Source: Granulicella aggregans (GTDB lineage Bacteria > Acidobacteriota > Terriglobia > Terriglobales > Acidobacteriaceae). Taken from it: a DNA stretch of 64,000 bases. The DNA is taken from assembly GCF_025685565.1 (NCBI RefSeq), contig NZ_JAGSYE010000001.1, positions 1,798,001 to 1,862,000 on the forward strand, read 5' to 3'. The stretch's first letter is position 1; every line of letters begins with the position of its first letter. Of this stretch, positions 42,281-51,038 are shown piece after piece. The position numbers were made by a program, and so were the translations under genes. The notes below the pieces were generated by a model that did not search any database, had not been told where the DNA came from, and saw only the letters and a list, made by a program, of their open reading frames with translations.

Positions 42281-44257
42281 ATGTTCACCCGGATCACCGC
42301 CGCCGCTCTGCTCCTCGCCGCCTCCACAGCTCTCTTCGCAGCGGAACCCCCAAAGACAGCGGTGATCGCCGTCGACGCCACCCACCCCGGTGCCTCCATC
42401 TCCCCCTCCATGTTCGGCATCTTCTTCGAAGACATCAACTTCGGCGCCGACGGCGGCCTCTATCCCGAGCTCGTCAAGAACCGCTCCTTCGAGTTCTCTG
42501 AGGCTCTCACCGGCTGGCACGAGGTCCTCAAGTACGAGCTGCCCAAAGGTATCGATCCGCCCAAGGGCGAGCTCGACATCCGCACCGACTCGCCCCTCAA
42601 CGCGACCAACCCGCACTACCTCCGCGCCCACGCCACCGCCCCCGGATACGCCTTCTACAACGTCGGCTACCGCGGAATGGGCGTCACCAGCGGCGCAGGC
42701 TACCGCTTCTCCGCCTACATCCGAAGCAACGGCCCGAAGTCCCTCCGCGCCACCCTCACCGACCCCTCCGGCAAGGTCATCGGCACTGGCAAGCTCGAAG
42801 GTTTCATGGGCAACGGCTGGACGCGCTACGAGACCGTCATCACCCCCACCGCCACCGTGGACAACGCCCGCCTCACCCTCTACGTCGACGACATCGGCGA
42901 CATCGACATGGACATGGTCTCGCTCTTCCCCGTCGACACCTGGAAGAACCGCCCAAATGGTCTTAGGAGGGACCTCGTCCAGCTCCTCTACGACATGCAC
43001 CCCGGCTTCGTCCGCTTTCCCGGCGGCTGCATCGTCGAAGGCCGCCAGCTCATCACCCGCTATCGCTGGAAGACCACCGTCGGCGACATCTCCGAGCGCA
43101 AGACCATCATCAATCGCTGGAACGACGAGTTCGACTTCCGCCCCGCCCCCGACTACTTCCAGTCCTTCGGCCTAGGCTTCTACGAGTACTTCCAGTTAGC
43201 CGAAGACCTGGGCGCAAAGCCGCTGCCCATCCTCAACTGCGGCATGGCCTGCCAGTTCAACTCTAGCGAGACCGCCGCGCTCGGCCAGCTCGACGAGTAC
43301 GTCCAGGACGCCCTCGACCTCATCGACTTCGCCAATGGCCCCGTCACCTCGCCCTGGGGCAAGCTCCGCGCCCAGATGGGCCACCCCGAACCCTTCCACC
43401 TCGAGATGCTCGGCGTCGGCAACGAGCAGTGGGGCCCGCGCTACGTCGAGCGCTACAAGATCTTCGCCGCCGCCCTCAAATCGAAGCACCCCGAGATCAA
43501 GCTCGTCGTCGCCGCCGGCCCGGCCCCATCGGGCGAACCCTTCGAGAGCATGTGGAAGACCTGGCGAGAGCAGCACGCCGACTTCGTCGACGAACACTAC
43601 TACATGAGCCCCGACTGGTTCCTCACCAACACCCACCGCTACGATCACTACGACCGCAACGGCCCTAAGGTCTTCGCCGGCGAGTACGCCGCGCAAAGCT
43701 CCGGTCAGACCAGCCCGGAGAACCACAACAACTGGCAGACCGCCATCGCCGAAGCCGCTTTCATGACCGGCCTGGAGCGCAACGGTGACGTCGTCCGCAT
43801 GGCCTCCTACGCGCCTTTGCTCGCCAACAAGAACGCCTGGCAGTGGAAGCCCGACGCCATATGGTTCGACAACCTCCACTCCTACGGCACAACCGACTAC
43901 TACGTCCAGAAGGTCTTCGCCAACAACGCCGGCACCCGAGTCATCCCCATCACCCCGCTCGCAACCGACGGCCTCTTCACCAGCGCCGTCCTCGACGAAC
44001 GCACCCACGAACTCATCGTGAAGGCCATCAATAACACCGCCTCCGAGATGCCCGCCGAGATTCAGTTGAAGGGAATCAAGCCTTCAGGCGAAGCTAACGT
44101 CACAACCCTCGCAAGCACTGATCTGAAGGCCGAGAACACCTTCGATGCGCCCACTAACGTAGCCCCGCAGCCATCCACCCTAGCAGTAACTTCGCCGACG
44201 GTCGCTGTAAAGCTGCAGCCCTACTCCCTCACCGTCTACCGCTTTCCCATGCAGTAG
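42281..44257 (+). CDS. Alpha-L-arabinofuranosidase, GH51
   Basis: A 658-residue secreted glycoside hydrolase that removes arabinose side chains from plant hemicellulose and pectin. A signal peptide ends near FAAE (about residue 21). A carbohydrate-binding-like beta domain follows (about 70-210), then the GH51 barrel with the acid/base Glu382 in VGNEQWG and the nucleophile Glu468 in FAGEYA, and a C-terminal beta domain. The ATG at 42281 is taken from the alignment with the truncated copy at 39521, which begins at the same place. A plant-polysaccharide lifestyle fits Acidobacteria. No other sugar-use gene is adjacent. Confidence 0.93.
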   Translation: MFTRITAAALLLAASTALFAAEPPKTAVIAVDATHPGASISPSMFGIFFEDINFGADGGLYPELVKNRSFEFSEALTGWHEVLKYELPKGIDPPKGELDIRTDSPLNATNPHYLRAHATAPGYAFYNVGYRGMGVTSGAGYRFSAYIRSNGPKSLRATLTDPSGKVIGTGKLEGFMGNGWTRYETVITPTATVDNARLTLYVDDIGDIDMDMVSLFPVDTWKNRPNGLRRDLVQLLYDMHPGFVRFPGGCIVEGRQLITRYRWKTTVGDISERKTIINRWNDEFDFRPAPDYFQSFGLGFYEYFQLAEDLGAKPLPILNCGMACQFNSSETAALGQLDEYVQDALDLIDFANGPVTSPWGKLRAQMGHPEPFHLEMLGVGNEQWGPRYVERYKIFAAALKSKHPEIKLVVAAGPAPSGEPFESMWKTWREQHADFVDEHYYMSPDWFLTNTHRYDHYDRNGPKVFAGEYAAQSSGQTSPENHNNWQTAIAEAAFMTGLERNGDVVRMASYAPLLANKNAWQWKPDAIWFDNLHSYGTTDYYVQKVFANNAGTRVIPITPLATDGLFTSAVLDERTHELIVKAINNTASEMPAEIQLKGIKPSGEANVTTLASTDLKAENTFDAPTNVAPQPSTLAVTSPTVAVKLQPYSLTVYRFPMQ

Positions 44258-44270
44258 CCAAGGCCATTTT

Positions 44271-44456
44271 TTTGTCATTCCCGCAGGGAATCTGCTTCTG
44301 TCCTCAACGAGGCAAGCCTGCTCGTTTCGCCGGGCACCCACATCTCGCTTCTGAAATGTGGGGTGCCCGTGCGCAGCTCGAACCACATCCTCGCTGCCAC
44401 CCAAACTCCGTCATCCTGAGCGAAGGCGCGAAGCGCCGAAGTCGAAGGACCCCGAG
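44271..44456. repeat. Family D, C and B repeats
   Basis: Family D at 44271-44300, family C at 44334-44367 (CACATCTC / GAAATGTG) and family B at 44409-44456 with inner GGCGC / GCGCC. They lie between convergent genes. Confidence 0.8.
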
Positions 44457-44539
44457 CGATCACACATCACCCATGCCTCCCGCACCTTTCAGCCCCGAAC
44501 CGTGCGTCAACCATGACTTGCTCTTTGCCGTGGTTGGAT

Positions 44540-45613
44540 CTAACTCCCTTGCACCCTCAAGTTCCGCCGAGCCCTCACCGCCCCGGCCAGCTCCCGCAAC
44601 AACCCCACCGTCTCCGCCCAATCGATACACGCATCTGTGATGCTCTGCCCATACACCAGCGCCTTCCCATTCACCAGCGTCTGCGACCCCGCCACCAGAT
44701 TGCTCTCGATCATCGCGCCCATAATCCGCCGGTCCCCGCCCGCTATCTGCCCCGCAACATCCCGGCAAACCGCACCCTGCTTGCGATAGTCCTTTCCGCT
44801 GTTCGCATGGCTTGCGTCGATCATGATCCGCGGCAGCACCCCGGCCTTCTCCATCTGCTCGGCTGTAGTCTTCACCGAGGCCGCATCGAAGTTCGTCGTC
44901 TGCCGTCCGCCCCGCAGAATGATGTGGCAATCCGGGTTTCCCGTCGTCAGCAGGATCGAAGCCTGCCCCGTCTCCGACGTCCCCAGGAATGTATGCGAGT
45001 GGTTCGCCGACAGGATCGCCTCAACCGCAATCTGCGTATTCCCCGATGTCCCATTCTTGAAACCAACCGGGCACGACAGCCCCGATACAAGCTGCCGATG
45101 CACCTGGCTCTCCGTCGTCCGCGCCCCGATCGCTCCCCAACTCACCAAATCCGCCACATACTGCGGCGAGATCATATCCAGATACTCCGTCCCCGCCGGA
45201 ACGCCCATCTCCGCCAGGTCCAACAGCAGACGCCGCGCGATCCTCAATCCGTCGCTGATCTTGAACGACTCATCGAAGTATGGGTCGTTGATCAGCCCCT
45301 TCCATCCCAGCGTCGTCCGTGGTTTCTCGAAGTAAACCCGCATCACGATCATCAGTTCATCGGAGAGCTCAACGATCGCCTCTTTCAACAGCGCCGCATA
45401 CTCCCGCGCCGCATCCGTATCGTGTATCGAGCACGGTCCCACCACGACCACCAGCCGGTCATCGACGCCATTCAACACATCGACAATCTGACGCCGCGCC
45501 TCGAACACCGTCCGCGAGGCGTTCTCTGTAATCGGCATCTCTTCTTCAAGAAAAATAGGTGGAAGAACAATGCGGCTGGACTTGATGCGGAGATTATTGG
45601 TTTGGTATGCCAT
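44540..45613 (-). CDS. aroG: 3-deoxy-7-phosphoheptulonate synthase (type I, AroG/AroF)
   Basis: A 357-residue DAHP synthase, the first step of aromatic amino-acid synthesis, joining phosphoenolpyruvate and erythrose 4-phosphate. Clear landmarks are VVVVGPCSIHD, MRVYFEKPRTTLGWKGL, GARTTESQ, GFKNGTSG, ILRGGR and IDASHANSGKD. The length and N-terminus (MAYQTNNLRIKSSRIVLPP) match the type I-alpha enzymes, which are usually feedback-inhibited by an aromatic amino acid; which one is not readable here. A single gene with repeats on both sides. Confidence 0.95.
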   Translation of the reverse strand: MAYQTNNLRIKSSRIVLPPIFLEEEMPITENASRTVFEARRQIVDVLNGVDDRLVVVVGPCSIHDTDAAREYAALLKEAIVELSDELMIVMRVYFEKPRTTLGWKGLINDPYFDESFKISDGLRIARRLLLDLAEMGVPAGTEYLDMISPQYVADLVSWGAIGARTTESQVHRQLVSGLSCPVGFKNGTSGNTQIAVEAILSANHSHTFLGTSETGQASILLTTGNPDCHIILRGGRQTTNFDAASVKTTAEQMEKAGVLPRIMIDASHANSGKDYRKQGAVCRDVAGQIAGGDRRIMGAMIESNLVAGSQTLVNGKALVYGQSITDACIDWAETVGLLRELAGAVRARRNLRVQGS

Positions 45614-45658
45614 GGTCGCTCATCAGGATACTAGGTCTACCTGATGTTGCGACAAACC

Positions 45659-45838
45659 GGGTGCCCCACATCTCGCTTTTGAGATGTGGGAAGAAGCGCC
45701 ACAACTTTATCGCCCCTCACAAGACCCGTCATCTCGACCGGAGCGCAGCGCAGTGGAGAGACCCCCTATTGGCCTTTGCACTTGCACCTGCACTTTCTTT
45801 TGTCCTTGCCGTCATCCTGAGCGAAGCGAAGGACCCGC
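45659..45838. repeat. Family C, A and B repeats
   Basis: Family C at 45659-45691, short family A at 45728-45773, a hexamer-type linker (TTTGCACTTGCACCTGCAC) and short family B at 45810-45838. They fill the gap between the aroG and peptidase genes. Confidence 0.8.
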
Positions 45839-45902
45839 CACACCGCCCACATCACCACTCCCGCTCGAACCTTTCACCCGGCACTCGTGAGGTGACCATC
45901 TC

Positions 45903-47252
45903 CTAAGGCCGTACCAGATAAAACTCCATCTGCCGCGGCAAAAACGTCTTGAACCCGTCATCGGTCAGATAAGCATCATCCTCCTCCATGATGAACACCT
46001 TCTGCCCATCCCACTCCGGCACCGCCGTCGCCGAGTTCAGCTCAATCGAGATATACGACCCCTTCCGCATCTGCTTCTGCTCACTCGTCGTCGCCTGCGC
46101 CGCGCGATAGTCCAGCCCCGCACCCAGCCCATGCCCCTGGTCGCCAATCGGGTGCGAGTACACCTTCGCCTCGATCCCATCCGCCTTCATGTCCGCCATG
46201 ATGTCGTTGTACACATCGCCCGCAAACCGCCCCGGCCGCGACCGCGTCATCAACGACTCCTGCAGCGTATTCGTGTTCTTCATCGCAGCCTTCAGACCCG
46301 CCGGAACATCCTTCTCCCCCGGCAGCAGAACATACGCCTCCTTCTGCCAGTCCGTGTTCAGCCCCATGCACGTAATCCCAAAGTCCAGATGCAGCACATC
46401 CCCCGGCAGGATCACGGTCGACTCCGGCTCCACCCCCAGGAATCCCCGCGAGGTCTTCGGCACCCGCCCCTTCCGCTGCAGCCGGATATCCGGCTGAAAC
46501 CACGTCGTCACATCGTGGTATCCCATCTGGTCATAAAGCCATCGCCGAACGTCGCCCACGGTCGTCTTGCCCGGCGTAATCACCTCGTTCGAAAACGCCC
46601 GCTTCGTCAACTGGTCGGTCAACTCCACCAGCGTTTTATAAGTCTCGAACTCCTCCGGAATCCGCGTGTCCGAATACTCCTCGATCAGATCCGCCGCCGG
46701 AACGAAGTGCGCCTCCGCATCGCTCCCCAGGGTCTTCGCCAGAAACAGATAGCTATCATGCGTCAGCGACCGCTGTACCCCACGCCGCGCCCCAATCGAA
46801 AGCCCAATATGCGCCGGCTTGTATTGCTCATAAAGCGCCGGCAGCACCTTATCCGCAGGCTTCGGATCATCCTCCGTCTCGAAGAACCGCTTCAGGTTGT
46901 CTTCCGCGTACCCGGTCACTGCGATCTTCCGCAACGACGTCCCGGTGTCGATAAACACAAAGATGTCGCGATTCCCCGTATAAGGCCGAGGCGGCGCAAT
47001 GTACTCGGTCAGCGGATCGTTATGAAACTCCTCATTCACCACGATCCACATCTCGATCTTGTGCCGCCGCATCATCTCGAGGATCATCCCCTGCCGCTTC
47101 TCGAGCCACCCCTCGCGAATCGCAATCTGCTCCGACCACGAAGGCAGCTTTACAACCGGCCAATCCTCGGCCGACTTGGTCGGCGTCTCCGCCGAGGCCA
47201 CAGAAAGAACACCCAAAAGAGCGAGAACAGGAAACACAGAAGATGCACGCAT
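45903..47252 (-). CDS. Exported M24-family metallopeptidase (Xaa-Pro aminopeptidase-like)
   Basis: A 449-residue protein with a signal peptide ending near ASAE (about residue 22). The N-terminal creatinase-like domain contains MRRHKIEMWIVV. The C-terminal pita-bread domain keeps likely metal ligands: Asp in LHLDFG, Asp in NTDWQKEAY, His in HPIGDQGHGLG, Glu in SYISIELNS and Glu in IMEEDD, although the spacing differs from classic PepP, so activity is likely but not sure. The ATG at 47252 (MRASSVFPVL) is preferred because the longer frame reads through repeats. Probably periplasmic peptide turnover. Confidence 0.85.
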   Translation of the reverse strand: MRASSVFPVLALLGVLSVASAETPTKSAEDWPVVKLPSWSEQIAIREGWLEKRQGMILEMMRRHKIEMWIVVNEEFHNDPLTEYIAPPRPYTGNRDIFVFIDTGTSLRKIAVTGYAEDNLKRFFETEDDPKPADKVLPALYEQYKPAHIGLSIGARRGVQRSLTHDSYLFLAKTLGSDAEAHFVPAADLIEEYSDTRIPEEFETYKTLVELTDQLTKRAFSNEVITPGKTTVGDVRRWLYDQMGYHDVTTWFQPDIRLQRKGRVPKTSRGFLGVEPESTVILPGDVLHLDFGITCMGLNTDWQKEAYVLLPGEKDVPAGLKAAMKNTNTLQESLMTRSRPGRFAGDVYNDIMADMKADGIEAKVYSHPIGDQGHGLGAGLDYRAAQATTSEQKQMRKGSYISIELNSATAVPEWDGQKVFIMEEDDAYLTDDGFKTFLPRQMEFYLVRP

Positions 47253-47301
47253 GATCGCCAGTGTAACCGCGCCGCGCGACGAAAGGGGGATTCGACTGGT
47301 T

Positions 47302-47471
47302 GCCCCACATCTCGCCTCTGAGATGTGGGAAGCAGCGCCACAGACTTCGGGTGCCCCATCCATGGCTCGCCTTTGGCCATGGGTGGGACATTCGTGCGAA
47401 GCACGAACCGCCTTCATCTTCAGGGCAGCGTCATCTCGACCGACCAGCGGGAGTGGAGAGACCCCCGCATT
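47302..47471. repeat. Two family C repeats and one family A repeat
   Basis: Family C at 47302-47330 and 47349-47410 (the second with the extra GACATTCGTGCGAAGCACGA hairpin) and a short family A variant at 47430-47471. Confidence 0.78.
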
Positions 47472-47513
47472 GTCTTTCCCGCTCTGGTAATTTCGTCGGA
47501 GGGGCCTCAAGGT

Positions 47514-48284
47514 ATGCGGAGTTTTTTAAAAATCATGGCAACACTCTGCGCCGTCTCCATCGTTCTCTATCTCGGCATCTGCGCTGCCCTCTTCATCTTC
47601 CAGCGATCGCTGATCTACTATCCCCAGCCGCGTTCCAATCGAAGCTCCAGCACTCTTCTCTCCGTGCACATGGGCGACACTACCTTCAACGTCTCAGCGC
47701 GAGAGAAGCCCGGTCCCAAGGCTCTCATCTACTTCGGCGGAAACGCCGAAGATGTATCTCTCGACATGCCGGATCTCTCAGCGACATTTCCTGATCGAGC
47801 CATCTACCTCATGCACTATCCCGGATATGGAGGAAGTCCAGGGACGCCCACCGAGAAGGGAATCATCGCCGATGCTCTTGCTCTCTTTGACCACATACAT
47901 TCCCAGCATCAGAATGTCCTAGTCATAGGCCGCAGCCTTGGGACAGGCGTTGCCGTTCAACTAGCGAGCTCTCGCCCCATAGAGCGGCTCGTTCTGGTAA
48001 CACCCTACGACAGCCTCACCGACCCGGCGGCCCAGAACTATCCCTACTTTCCCGTCCGCTGGCTGCTGAAGGATAAGTTCGACTCCTGGCGCTACGCCCC
48101 TACAATCACCGTGCCCACGAAGATCATTGCGGCCGGACAGGACGAAGTGATTCCGCGAGCGAGTACCGAGCGCCTCAGAACCCGCTTCACAAAAGCTGCA
48201 GTCTCTTACGTCTTCGTCCCCGGAGTTGGCCACAACACGATCTCGGACGACCCGACCTATCTATCACTGCTCAAAGCGCAGTAG
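47514..48284 (+). CDS. Alpha/beta hydrolase, membrane anchored (BEM46-like)
   Basis: A 256-residue hydrolase with an N-terminal membrane helix (about residues 6-27, ATLCAVSIVLYLGICAALFI). The nucleophile is in GRSLGTG, the acid probably in AAGQDEVIP, and the histidine in GVGHNTI; the oxyanion strand is LIYFGGNAED. These fit the BEM46/ABHD13-like group of small serine hydrolases of unknown substrate. The ATG at 47514 follows GGAGGGG about ten bases upstream. A single gene with repeats before it. Confidence 0.85.
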   Translation: MRSFLKIMATLCAVSIVLYLGICAALFIFQRSLIYYPQPRSNRSSSTLLSVHMGDTTFNVSAREKPGPKALIYFGGNAEDVSLDMPDLSATFPDRAIYLMHYPGYGGSPGTPTEKGIIADALALFDHIHSQHQNVLVIGRSLGTGVAVQLASSRPIERLVLVTPYDSLTDPAAQNYPYFPVRWLLKDKFDSWRYAPTITVPTKIIAAGQDEVIPRASTERLRTRFTKAAVSYVFVPGVGHNTISDDPTYLSLLKAQ

Positions 48285-48500
48285 GCCTGTTACCGCCGCG
48301 CCTTTCGCAGTCCGGCATCCGGCAAATGCGGTATCCTCATAACAGTGTGTCGCGCGCGTTCATCGCATCCCGCCCCCCACGGTTTCCCAAAAGAAACGTT
48401 CCGTTTTTGAAAATCTAGTTGTCCCCAGCGCCCCTGTTTCAGCCGCGCGAAGGAATGCTGTAGCCCGCAGACGCCGGTTATCCAGCAGGAAGGCACCACC

Positions 48501-50678
48501 TTGAGCACCCCCGCAATCCCAACCTCCGAACAGCTCGCCCAAGCCCGCCTAGCGCAGTGGCATCAAAATGGCGAAGCTCTCCTCACCTTCGAAAACCTTC
48601 GCAGCTGGATGAACGTCGCCGGTCTCGTCCTCTTCACTCCCCGCGCATCGCAGCTTCCGGCACCCGCGCCGTCCATGGTCGAAGCCGTCCTCGGTGCCCC
48701 ATCGTCCGAGCCGACGCTCGCCGACATCGACCAGGCCCGCACCCTCCTCGCCCGCCTCATCGCCGAAGGCATCGCCGTCCCGCTCAACCTGCTCGGCACC
48801 CCCGGCGAGACCCCCGACTTCGTCGCCACCGCCCCCGTCTTCTCCTACATCTTCACCCTCCGCGGCGATAAGGCCTGGAAGCAGCCCCCGGCCACCAGCG
48901 GCGCGGTCAAAGTCTCCCCCCTCGCCGCCGCTGCCCACGAGATCCTCACCAAGCGCCCCGCGCTCTCCGCCTACGACCTCACCACCCAGCTCGGCAAAGA
49001 AGTCACCGAGTCCGCCGTCCTCCGCGCGCTCAACGAGCTCTGGGCGCACCTCCGTGTCATCCCCGTCCCCCAGCCCGACGGTCAGGCCACCCTCTGGGAG
49101 CTCACCAGCGCGCGCTTCACCAAGCACATCAAGGCAGGCGCGAACGCCGGACAGCCCTCCGCACTCTCGGCTCTCATCTCCCTCTACCTTGGCTCCGCCA
49201 TGCTCGCCAGCGAAGAGGAGATTGAAACCTTCCTCTCCCCGCTCGCCGCCCGCTCCCGCATCCGCGACGTCGTCCACGCCCTCATGGGCGCCCGTGAACT
49301 CGAAACCCTAGCGCTAGACGGCCGCACCGTCCTCCACGTCTCCGGCTCCCTACCCGCCTTCGCTGTTCCCGAAGATCTCGCGATCGACGTCCACGCCAAG
49401 CCGCTCGGTGAGATCGAAGTCGACGCAGCCGCCCCGAACCTCCAGGACACCGACGCCCCCCGCATCAAGAAGTTCGTCGCCAAGCCCCGCAAGCTCGGCA
49501 CCGGCTTCCCCTCGGACTACGGCCGCAAGTTCTCCGGAGCCCCGCTCGGCGAAAACGACCGCCCTACACGCGCTCCTCGCGCCGCGAAGCCAGACGGCAC
49601 CCGTGGCTCTGATCCAGCCCGTCGCCCCTTTACCCGATCGGCCAAGCCCTTCGGCGACCGTCCCGCGAAGCCCGCATTCGACAAGCCCTGGTCCGAAGAC
49701 CGCCCCGCCCGTAAGCCCCGCACCGACTCGGACGCGCCAGCAGCGGATGGTACCTTCACCCCGCGCCCTCGCCGCACCTCCAGCGACCGCCCCGCCTTTG
49801 GCTCCAAGCCCGCATTCGGCCGCAAGCCAGCCTTCGGAGCACGTTCCGGCTCCAACGATCGTCCCGCCCGCCCGTCGTTCGGCGACAAGCCCCGCTACTC
49901 CCCGCGTAGCACCGGCGACGACTCTCGTCCACCACGCCGCGAGTTCACCCCGCGCCCCGAAGGCGCAGAAGGCGACTCCCGCCCTCCGCGCAAGACCTTC
50001 TCCAAACCCGGCACCTTCGGCCGCAAGCGCGAAGGCGGCTTCGAGTCCCGCCCGCCGCGCCGCGACTTCAACGCCGGCCCCTCCGATCGCCCTGCACGCC
50101 CGTCGCGTTCGTTCGACAGCGGCGACCGCCCATCTCGCCCCGCCCGTTCCTTCGACGGTGGCGACCGCCCCGCGCGTCCGTCCGCCCCGCGCACTCCCGG
50201 CTCCTTCAGCGCACGTCCCCGATCTGCATCGGGTACCGGCTTCGGCAGCAAGCCCAGCTTCTCTCGTGACCGCGATAGCTCCGCAGGCTCAGGCGACCGT
50301 CCAGCGCGTCCAACCTACCGCAAGTTCGACGCCCCGCGCGAGCGGCCAAGCGGCCCGCGCAGTACCGGCGACCGCCCGGCACGTCCTTTCAGCAAGCCCC
50401 GCAGCGAAGAAGGCGGCTCCGACCGTCCCGCGCGCAGCTCCAGCTTCTCCGGCGAAAAAAAGCCTTACAGCAAATCCCCCAGCAGCTTCGGAGCCAAGAA
50501 ACCCGGCAGCTTCGGCCCCAAAAAGCCCGGCAGCTTCTCCGCAAAGCCCCCCGGAACCTTCGCCAAGTTTGCCGACGGCAACAACCCCTTCCGTAAGCCC
50601 GGCAAACCCGGCGGCAAAGCCAAGTCCTTCAAAGGCAAAGCCACCGAAAAGCCCCGCCGCCCCCGCTCCGGCGAATGA
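48501..50678 (+). CDS. AlkZ/YcaQ-like winged-helix protein with a very long disordered basic tail
   Basis: A 725-residue protein. The first 320 residues resemble the winged-helix part of AlkZ/YcaQ DNA-glycosylase relatives (SAVLRALNELWAHLRVIPV, and later YLGSAMLASEEEIETF), but the QxQ catalytic motif of AlkZ was not seen, so glycosylase activity is doubtful. The last 400 residues are low complexity, rich in Arg, Pro, Ser, Gly and Phe, with repeated DRPARP, FGxKP and RPPRR units, a composition typical of nucleic-acid-binding disordered tails. The start is TTG at 48501, with AGGAAGG seven bases upstream. Confidence 0.7.
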   Translation: MSTPAIPTSEQLAQARLAQWHQNGEALLTFENLRSWMNVAGLVLFTPRASQLPAPAPSMVEAVLGAPSSEPTLADIDQARTLLARLIAEGIAVPLNLLGTPGETPDFVATAPVFSYIFTLRGDKAWKQPPATSGAVKVSPLAAAAHEILTKRPALSAYDLTTQLGKEVTESAVLRALNELWAHLRVIPVPQPDGQATLWELTSARFTKHIKAGANAGQPSALSALISLYLGSAMLASEEEIETFLSPLAARSRIRDVVHALMGARELETLALDGRTVLHVSGSLPAFAVPEDLAIDVHAKPLGEIEVDAAAPNLQDTDAPRIKKFVAKPRKLGTGFPSDYGRKFSGAPLGENDRPTRAPRAAKPDGTRGSDPARRPFTRSAKPFGDRPAKPAFDKPWSEDRPARKPRTDSDAPAADGTFTPRPRRTSSDRPAFGSKPAFGRKPAFGARSGSNDRPARPSFGDKPRYSPRSTGDDSRPPRREFTPRPEGAEGDSRPPRKTFSKPGTFGRKREGGFESRPPRRDFNAGPSDRPARPSRSFDSGDRPSRPARSFDGGDRPARPSAPRTPGSFSARPRSASGTGFGSKPSFSRDRDSSAGSGDRPARPTYRKFDAPRERPSGPRSTGDRPARPFSKPRSEEGGSDRPARSSSFSGEKKPYSKSPSSFGAKKPGSFGPKKPGSFSAKPPGTFAKFADGNNPFRKPGKPGGKAKSFKGKATEKPRRPRSGE

Positions 50679-50697
50679 TGCTTCTCTCCAAAAGAAG

Positions 50698-51033
50698 CGT
50701 CATCTCGACCGGAGCGCAGCGCAGTGGAGAGACCCCCGCATTTCGCTTTTGCTAAGCCACAACTCCGTGCCCCATTCATCGCAGCCTCCGGGGTCCCCGG
50801 CGAACGTTCTTTGTTCGCTGGGGTGATAGAGCGATGAGTGGGTCTGCCACAGACTTCACGCGAGCTGCACGAACCTGATGCCAAGAGGGCACAGCTCTAC
50901 CTCTTACTGATACACTCCGCGTTGACAAAACCCACAGATGCGAAGAGTGCTGATACACTCCGCCTTGCTTAAGGGCACGGCTTCAGCCGTGCCACCAGCT
51001 TTCATTCGAAGCGCGGCTTTAGCCGCTGAGGTA
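50698..51033. repeat. Intergenic region with family A, a nested family C, and family G repeats
   Basis: Short family A at 50698-50742, a family C palindrome at 50771-50842 whose loop carries a second hairpin (CCCCGGCGAAC / GTTCGCTGGGG), and family G at about 50971-51033. The family G end GCCGCTGAGGTACG sits immediately before cmk. Confidence 0.8.
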
Positions 51034-51038
51034 CGCTT

